From positions 16,500 through 34,364 of the forward strand of contig NZ_DAFZ01000119.1 of NCBI RefSeq assembly GCF_002498065.1: a DNA stretch of 17,865 nucleotides. Reading direction: 5' to 3'. The notes beneath the pieces were generated by a model, which saw only the letters and a program-made list of their open reading frames with translations, ran no database searches and was not told the DNA's origin. Positions within the stretch are counted from its first letter, which is position 1. The number at the start of each line of letters is the position of its first letter. Both the position numbers and the translations under genes were made by a program. Shown here in pieces: positions 13,442 through 17,865 of this stretch. This DNA is from Methanoculleus sp. UBA208. GTDB taxonomy: Archaea > Halobacteriota > Methanomicrobia > Methanomicrobiales > Methanoculleaceae.

Positions 13442-14386
13442 ATGAGCGGAAAAATCGGAATGCAGGCATTCTCCGTCCCCCTCGCCGTGCTGCTGGTGGG
13501 TGTTATGGTGGTGCCGGCGATGGCTGCGGATGCCGGGGCACCCGATATTGAGAAGCTGGACATCGTTGATGCAGCAGCACTCCAGGAACGCTCTCCCTCG
13601 TTCATCAGCGAACTTCGAAGTGAGGGGTGCTCCGAAGAAGAGATTGCCGAGGCAATCCGTAGCCTGCCGCGAGTTTCATACCTTGACGGATGGACCGAGG
13701 CGGATGATAGGCGGGTATCGCCCCTTTTGCAGCAGGCAAGGGATGAACTGAACTACTCGATGCACGGCGGGATAGATCTCCCGACGGGGGTTCGGGCCTC
13801 GGGGCCCGGGCATATCGACACGCCGCTTACAGAACCCGGTTCTCAAGCGGATGCGGCCGTCGTTGCCCGTTCCAATCCGGGGGCTGCCAGAACAATCCTG
13901 TACCCCTCCGGAGGCCTCCGGGATCAGGAACCGGCAGCGTCTGCCGCGAAACTCCAATCTTCCCAACCGGTCTTCACCGGACCGGGGATCGAAGACCTCA
14001 AAGCCGCCCTGAACAGGCGGGAACCCGTCACCGTCACGCTCGGGGGGCTTCCCTCTTCGAAAGGCGGAAAAGGGATAGCGCTCTCAGGCTTCACCGCCGC
14101 CACGAAAGATCTGATACGGGAACGCTACCTCTACCCCAACGGCTCTCTCATCGGGTACGGCCACGACATCGACGGGTATCTGCGGGTGGGCATCTGGAAC
14201 GGCCCGCCCCCGCCGGAGAACGTCTCCTCGATAGATGCGGTGTATGCGATGCTCGATACGCGGGCAAGGGAGATGGGAATCGAGGATATTCCGGTGAAGT
14301 TCACGGTATTCATCTCCCCGCCGGAGCTGGCCATCGGCCCCCGGATGGATTCGTCGGCGTGGACGCGTCTCTGCGGTGCAACGTGA
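13442..14386 (+). CDS. Exported protein of unknown function
   Basis: I do not recognise this 314-residue protein. It begins with a Sec-type signal peptide: a Lys near the N-terminus (K4), a hydrophobic core (AFSVPLAVLLVGVMVVPAMA), and a probable cleavage after the Ala at about residue 28. The mature part starts acidic (EKLDIVDAAALQERSPSFISEL) and includes a short helical segment, SEEEIAEAIRSLPRV. A Pro/Ser/Gly/Ala-rich middle is likely a flexible linker. A more ordered C-terminal part follows, with REPVTVTLGGLP, YLYPNGSLIGYGHDIDGYLRVGIWNGPPPP and IDAVYAMLDTRAREMGIEDIPVKFTVFISP. There is no obvious transmembrane anchor or PGF-type sorting signal at the C-terminus. The final residues (MDSSAWTRLCGAT) look less protein-like than the sequence before them, so the 3' end may be altered. 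Start chosen by GGAG six bases upstream. Confidence 0.75.
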   Translation: MSGKIGMQAFSVPLAVLLVGVMVVPAMAADAGAPDIEKLDIVDAAALQERSPSFISELRSEGCSEEEIAEAIRSLPRVSYLDGWTEADDRRVSPLLQQARDELNYSMHGGIDLPTGVRASGPGHIDTPLTEPGSQADAAVVARSNPGAARTILYPSGGLRDQEPAASAAKLQSSQPVFTGPGIEDLKAALNRREPVTVTLGGLPSSKGGKGIALSGFTAATKDLIRERYLYPNGSLIGYGHDIDGYLRVGIWNGPPPPENVSSIDAVYAMLDTRAREMGIEDIPVKFTVFISPPELAIGPRMDSSAWTRLCGAT

Positions 14387-14428
14387 GGGAGCCCTGATCG
14401 TGGCCGCAGTCCCAACTCAACCCCACAC

Positions 14429-14467
14429 GGTTTATCACCCGCCGCTCCCAATACCTACAGAAGAGGT
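14429..14467 (+). promoter_or_regulatory. Promoter and ribosome binding site of dapF
   Basis: GGTTTATCA (14429-14437) is a TATA-like element that would start transcription near 14459. GAGGT (14463-14467) then lies six bases before the ATG, giving a short leader. Confidence 0.5.
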
Positions 14468-14473
14468 TGCACC

Positions 14474-15292
14474 ATGGAGATCGCGTTCACCAAACTGCAG
14501 GGAAACGGCAACGACTTCGTCCTGATCGACGAGCACGACGGGGAGGTCATCCCCGAGGATATGAAGGGAGCGTTTGCGGCGCTCTTCTGCGACCGCAGGT
14601 TCGGCATCGGCGCCGACGGCATCCTCTTCCTCCAGGCGTCTGAAACGGCCGAGATCCGGATGCGGCTCTTCCAGCCCGACGAGAGCGAGGCCGAGATGTG
14701 CGGAAACGGCATTCGCTGCCTCGCGAAGTACGCTTACGACGCCGGATACGTGAAAGAGACCTGCTCGGTCGAGACCGGGGCCGGGATCGTGGCGGTGACG
14801 ATGGGCTACGCGGACGACGAGTTCACCGCGACGATCACGATGCCGACACCGGCGTTCGAGCGGAGCGCGGTTCCCGCCACCGGGGACGGCGAATACAAAG
14901 AGGAGATCCGCAACTTCACCGTCTACGCCGCGAACACCGGCGTCCCGCACGCCGTCGTCTTCGTGAAGGAGATCGGCGCCGTCGATATCGCCGCCATCGG
15001 CCCCGCGATACGGAACCACCCCACCTTCCCGGAGGGCGCGAACGTCAACTTCGTCGAGGACGCCGGTGATAGCACGCTCCGGATCCGGACGTTCGAGCGC
15101 GGCGTCGAGGGCGAGACCGAGAGCTGTGGCACCGGCGCGACGGCGTCCGCCGCGGTCGCCCGGCATCTCGGCAAAGTCGGGGATACGGTAAGGGTCGAGA
15201 CAAAAGGCGGCCCGCTCGTGATCCGGTTCGGGGAGACCGTCACGATGGAAGGCCCCGCCGAGACGGTCTTTGCGGGCGTTATACCGTTCTGA
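14474..15292 (+). CDS. dapF: Diaminopimelate epimerase
   Basis: DapF interconverts LL- and meso-diaminopimelate without a cofactor, for lysine synthesis. The 272-residue protein has both catalytic cysteines in the expected places: C76 in EAEMCGNGIRC (72-82) and C218 in ESCGTGATASAAVA (216-229). The N-terminal signature FTKLQGNGNDFVLID (5-19) and RFGIGADGILFL (42-53) are complete, as are YAANTGVPHAVVFV (151-164) and PEGANVNFVE (186-195). The symmetric two-half barrel is therefore whole. It has its own promoter. The last 14 bases overlap the end of radB on the other strand. Confidence 0.97.
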   Translation: MEIAFTKLQGNGNDFVLIDEHDGEVIPEDMKGAFAALFCDRRFGIGADGILFLQASETAEIRMRLFQPDESEAEMCGNGIRCLAKYAYDAGYVKETCSVETGAGIVAVTMGYADDEFTATITMPTPAFERSAVPATGDGEYKEEIRNFTVYAANTGVPHAVVFVKEIGAVDIAAIGPAIRNHPTFPEGANVNFVEDAGDSTLRIRTFERGVEGETESCGTGATASAAVARHLGKVGDTVRVETKGGPLVIRFGETVTMEGPAETVFAGVIPF

Positions 15293-15956
15293 TCCCGTCT
15301 CCGGTGATCACGAAATCGAACGAGATTCCTTCCGGCCGGGACCGGTGCTTCCGGAGCATCGCCCGCCGGACACCATCCTTCTTTTCAAGCCGTATGATGG
15401 CCTTCGAGAGGTGCTCGAGCGCCGTTCCCCCGAGCCCCGCCACACGGTCCCGCTCCACGTCCATGTAGATCTGGTTGGTGATCAGGACCGGGATGTCGTA
15501 CTTCTTTGCGAGGCCCAGGAGTTTTATCATATGGTGCGAGAGTTTTCGCAGTGCCTCCCGGCCGAGGTCGAGTTCGGTCCGGTAGAGGGCGGTCGCCGAG
15601 TCCATCACCAGCAGCCCCACGGGGGCGTGGCCGTTCTTTTTAAGCAGCCCTTCCGTATCGGCGATCATCGCTCCCTGCTGGGCGAAGTCGATCGGCTCGA
15701 AGAGGTAGAGCCGGTCCGCGAACGCCCCGGCGTTCTCCCCGGCAAGCTGGCTGAATCGCTCCACAGAGAATCCTTCGGTGTCGATGTAGACGACCGAGTT
15801 CCCGGCCCGGAGGGAGGCCACCGCCGCCATGAGGCAGAAGGTGCTCTTGCCGCTCGCGGGCTCGCCGTAGATCTGGGTGATCGTCCGCCGCTCGAGCCCG
15901 CCGCCGAGCAGGTCGTCGAGGGCCTGGCTTCCCGTGCTGACCCGGTCCGGCTTCAT
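15279..15956 (-). CDS. radB: DNA repair and recombination protein RadB
   Basis: RadB is a RecA/RadA paralogue of euryarchaea that binds DNA and assists RadA-driven recombination. The 225-residue length, with no N-terminal helix-hairpin-helix domain, separates it from RadA. Walker A is IYGEPASGKSTF (29-40) and Walker B LLVMDSATALYR (115-126). NQIYMD (161-166) corresponds to the L2-side NQV motif, and LGGTALEHLSKAIIRLEK (175-192) is typical. The start at 15956 forms an ATGA overlap with the larC stop. A longer frame reaching upstream lies inside larC and is rejected. The 3' end overlaps dapF by 14 bases, tail to tail. Coupling to larC is positional; no functional link is known to me. Confidence 0.94.
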   Translation of the reverse strand: MKPDRVSTGSQALDDLLGGGLERRTITQIYGEPASGKSTFCLMAAVASLRAGNSVVYIDTEGFSVERFSQLAGENAGAFADRLYLFEPIDFAQQGAMIADTEGLLKKNGHAPVGLLVMDSATALYRTELDLGREALRKLSHHMIKLLGLAKKYDIPVLITNQIYMDVERDRVAGLGGTALEHLSKAIIRLEKKDGVRRAMLRKHRSRPEGISFDFVITGDGIRTV

Positions 15957-17146
15957 GGCGCGAGCACACCCCGCTCGATGAAGAGGCGGCGTGCAGCCGC
16001 TTCCACGGTCCCGGCGACCTCGCGGAGCGGGAGCCCTGTCTCCCGTGCGCACGCGGCCGCCTGTTCGTACTCCGCCTTGAAGGAGGTTATCTTCCCTCCC
16101 GACCAGCCGCACTTCACGTCGATCGTCGTCTCCTTCCCCCGGATGGTCACCGTGACCGCCTCAACCGTCCGTTCGGCGACCGAACGGTGCACCATCGGTA
16201 TGCACCGTATCCCGAGCGTCCCGAGCTCCCGGGCCATCACCCCGATGAGGCGGTCGGTCGCGTCGGGGCGGCAGATCACCCGGACGAGGTGGCCGCTCCG
16301 TCCCTTCTTCATCACGACGGGAGTGGCGCTTGCGTCCCGGGCCCCCTCCTCCATCAGGCGGCCGATCGTGTAGGCGAGGGCTTCCCCGGTGACGTCGTCC
16401 ACGTTCGTCTCGAGGATGTCGACCCGGTCGCCTTCGGGAGCCTCTTTTGCAGAGAGAAGCATCGAACGGATGACGTTCGGCCTTCCCGGTGGATTCCTGC
16501 TTCCCGCCCCGTACCCGACCGCCCTGATCTCCGCCGGGCCGATATCCTCCGGGCGGACGGTCGCGAACTCGGCGAGGAGCGCGGCTCCGGTCGGGGTGCA
16601 GAGTTCCCGCTCCTCGTCCCCGGGAACCGTCGCGAGATCCGATTCCGCGAGGATTGCGACCGTCGCCGGTGCAGGGACGGGGAAGGTGCCGTGCGCACCG
16701 ACCGCAAATCCCCGGCCGAGCGCCACCGGGAGGACGGCCACGCCGTCAGGGGCGAGGGAGTGGAGGGCGGTGCAGGCTCCCACCACATCGGCGATCGCGT
16801 CGTCCGCACCCACCTCGTGGAAGTGCGCCCCCTCTCCGTGGATACTCTCCTCGGCCCGGTGTATCCGGAGAAATACCCGTCGTGCCATCTCTTGAGCCGG
16901 GGCGGGAGCGACGCTCCCGCCCACCCGGTCGAGCACCTCGTCGAGGCTACGGTGGTGCACCGGGGCATGCGCTCTCACCTGGACGGCCCGGATCCCGGAG
17001 CGGTCTACCCGTTCGATTGTCGGTTCCCCGACGACGGAGCGCATGGCTGCCCTGACAAGCCCTTCATCGGCTCCCAGATCGAGAAGGGTTCCGATGATCA
17101 TGTCGCCTGCGGCTCCGTTGAACGGATCGAAGAGAAGTATAATCAT
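15953..17146 (-). CDS. larC: Nickel-pincer cofactor biosynthesis protein LarC
   Basis: LarC is the CTP-dependent nickel insertase that makes the nickel-pincer nucleotide used by lactate racemase (LarA) and relatives. The 397-residue protein is in one frame, unlike the Lactobacillus gene, which needs a ribosomal frameshift. Family signatures are FDPFNGAAGDMIIGTLLDLG (6-25), HFHEVGADDAIADVVG (108-123), ELCTPTGAALLAEF (181-194), DILETNVDDVTGEAL (243-257) and MKKGRSGHLV (279-288). No larA, larB or larE is in the window, so the nickel-pincer enzyme served here is unknown. ATG at 17146 lies a few bases from the predicted transcription start, suggesting a near-leaderless mRNA. The stop overlaps the radB start. 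Confidence 0.94.
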   Translation of the reverse strand: MIILLFDPFNGAAGDMIIGTLLDLGADEGLVRAAMRSVVGEPTIERVDRSGIRAVQVRAHAPVHHRSLDEVLDRVGGSVAPAPAQEMARRVFLRIHRAEESIHGEGAHFHEVGADDAIADVVGACTALHSLAPDGVAVLPVALGRGFAVGAHGTFPVPAPATVAILAESDLATVPGDEERELCTPTGAALLAEFATVRPEDIGPAEIRAVGYGAGSRNPPGRPNVIRSMLLSAKEAPEGDRVDILETNVDDVTGEALAYTIGRLMEEGARDASATPVVMKKGRSGHLVRVICRPDATDRLIGVMARELGTLGIRCIPMVHRSVAERTVEAVTVTIRGKETTIDVKCGWSGGKITSFKAEYEQAAACARETGLPLREVAGTVEAAARRLFIERGVLAP

Positions 17147-17157
17147 GCGTCTCCAGT

Positions 17158-17181
17158 ACTTATAAATCCCCGAAATATAAG
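17158..17181. promoter_or_regulatory. Overlapping divergent promoters for larC and the CDC48-type gene
   Basis: Only 46 bases separate the two start codons. The plus-strand TATA box TTATAAAT (17160-17167) would start transcription near 17189 for the ATPase gene at 17193. The minus-strand box CTTATATTT (17181-17173) would start near 17151 for larC at 17146. Each transcript would have a leader of only about five bases. The boxes are five bases apart, so the two preinitiation complexes should exclude each other. Confidence 0.55.
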
Positions 17182-17192
17182 AACTAGAGGTA

Positions 17193-17865
17193 ATGCCCGA
17201 GATATACTTGAAGGTAGATAGCGCTTATCCTGAGGATCAGGGGGCAGGCAAGGCACGGCTTGACCCCGATACCATGTTGCAGCTCAGGCTCAACCCGGGA
17301 GACCTCGTTGCAATCGAAGGAAAGCGCCGCACCGTGGCCAAGGTCTGGCGTGCCATGGTTAACGACTGGCACCAGGGTAAGGTCCGGATCGATAATTTTA
17401 CCCGGCTCAATACCGGTGCGAGCATAGGGGACCGGGTAAAGATAAAGACGCTCGATGAGGAAGCCGAGGCAAAAAGGGTCGTGCTCGCGCCGCCCGAAGA
17501 CCTCCCGAAACAGCTCCCCATCAACTACGGCAGCGTTGTCAACAAGCTGATCGACTTTCCGGTCGTCAAAAACGACTCCGTGCCGATCCAGGCGGGGCTC
17601 CCGTTCATGCAGCCCCAGCTCGTCGCGTTCAAAGCCGTGGTGGTCGAGCCGGAGAACGCCGTGATCATCACCAAGAACACGAAGATCGAGTTCTCCGAGA
17701 AGCCTGCGGCCGGGTTTGAGGGCGTGAAACGGATCAGCTACGAGGACATCGGCGGCCTCAAGGGCGAACTGCAGCGTGTCCGCGAGACGATCGAACTGCC
17801 CATGCGGCACCCGGAGATCTTTCGCAAGCTCGGGATCGAGCCCCCGAAGGGCGTCCTCCTCTACG
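17193..17865 (+). CDS. CDC48/VAT-type AAA+ ATPase (3' end outside the window)
   Basis: The visible 224 residues are the N-terminal part of an archaeal p97/CDC48 homologue (VAT), a hexameric ATPase that unfolds proteins for the proteasome. They show the double-psi barrel half (residues 1-90: VDSAYPEDQGAGKARLDPDT, LNPGDLVAIEGKRRTVAKVW, GASIGDRVKIK) and the second N-domain half (about 95-165: SVVNKLIDFPVVKNDSVPI). The start of the D1 ATPase domain follows: ISYEDIGGLKGELQRVRETI, LPMRHPEIFRKLGIEPPKGVLLY. The window ends just before Walker A, so activity cannot be judged. The start codon follows GAGGT (17187-17191) by only one base, and a TATA box at 17160-17167 fits a near-leaderless transcript. 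The gene is divergent from larC. Confidence 0.95.
   Translation, partial: MPEIYLKVDSAYPEDQGAGKARLDPDTMLQLRLNPGDLVAIEGKRRTVAKVWRAMVNDWHQGKVRIDNFTRLNTGASIGDRVKIKTLDEEAEAKRVVLAPPEDLPKQLPINYGSVVNKLIDFPVVKNDSVPIQAGLPFMQPQLVAFKAVVVEPENAVIITKNTKIEFSEKPAAGFEGVKRISYEDIGGLKGELQRVRETIELPMRHPEIFRKLGIEPPKGVLLY

Noticed and set aside
13276..13605. Minus-strand frame opposite the start of the exported-protein gene
   Set aside because: It covers the structured intergenic region and the signal peptide antisense, with no protein-like features.
14435..15166. Minus-strand frame of 243 codons antisense to dapF
   Set aside because: A shadow frame; DapF signatures, including both catalytic cysteines, establish the coding strand.

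Overview
The window comes from a GC-rich methanogenic archaeon, most likely of the Methanomicrobiales (Methanoculleus-like). The evidence is a complete F420-reducing hydrogenase operon (frhADGB), the archaeal methanopterin enzyme MptA, RadB, Rpo11, aIF2-beta carrying a TRAM domain, a CDC48-type AAA ATPase, and archaeal TATA boxes close to start codons. The genus is inferred from protein character and composition; no search was run.

Layout. 1-116 holds a palindromic repeat. 117-859 is a two-gene unit: a stand-alone LigD-type 3'-phosphoesterase and an overlapping 50-residue C2H2 zinc-finger protein. 1415-1846 encodes a SpeD-family protein whose processing site looks altered. 1847-2563 is a long non-coding stretch with hairpins and degenerate repeats. 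2564-6265 (minus) is frhA-frhD-frhG-frhB. 6491-7432 (minus) is mptA. 7562-8551 is ilvC, followed by a palindromic repeat region. 8877-9371 is a flavodoxin, tail-to-tail with purL (9365-11437, minus). aIF2-beta (11531-12148) is tail-to-tail with a methyltransferase (12129-12761, minus), which lies downstream of rpoL (12768-13046, minus). A structured intergenic stretch precedes an exported protein of unknown function (13442-14386). dapF (14474-15292) is tail-to-tail with radB, which overlaps the upstream larC (both minus). A CDC48-type ATPase starts at 17193 and runs off the window end.

The genes are mostly core metabolism and information processing. Frh exchanges electrons between H2 and coenzyme F420 for methanogenesis. 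MptA makes the pterin of the C1 carrier tetrahydromethanopterin. LarC belongs to nickel cofactor assembly. IlvC, DapF and PurL are biosynthetic. aIF2-beta, Rpo11, RadB and CDC48 serve translation, transcription, recombination and protein remodelling. I see no CRISPR array, tRNA, rRNA, insertion sequence, prophage or defence system. I do not think the window holds a large undescribed system. The points most worth a second look are the SpeD-like protein without the expected pyruvoyl serine, the FrhG N-terminal extension with a competing internal start, the phosphoesterase/zinc-finger pair, and the structured intergenic repeats.
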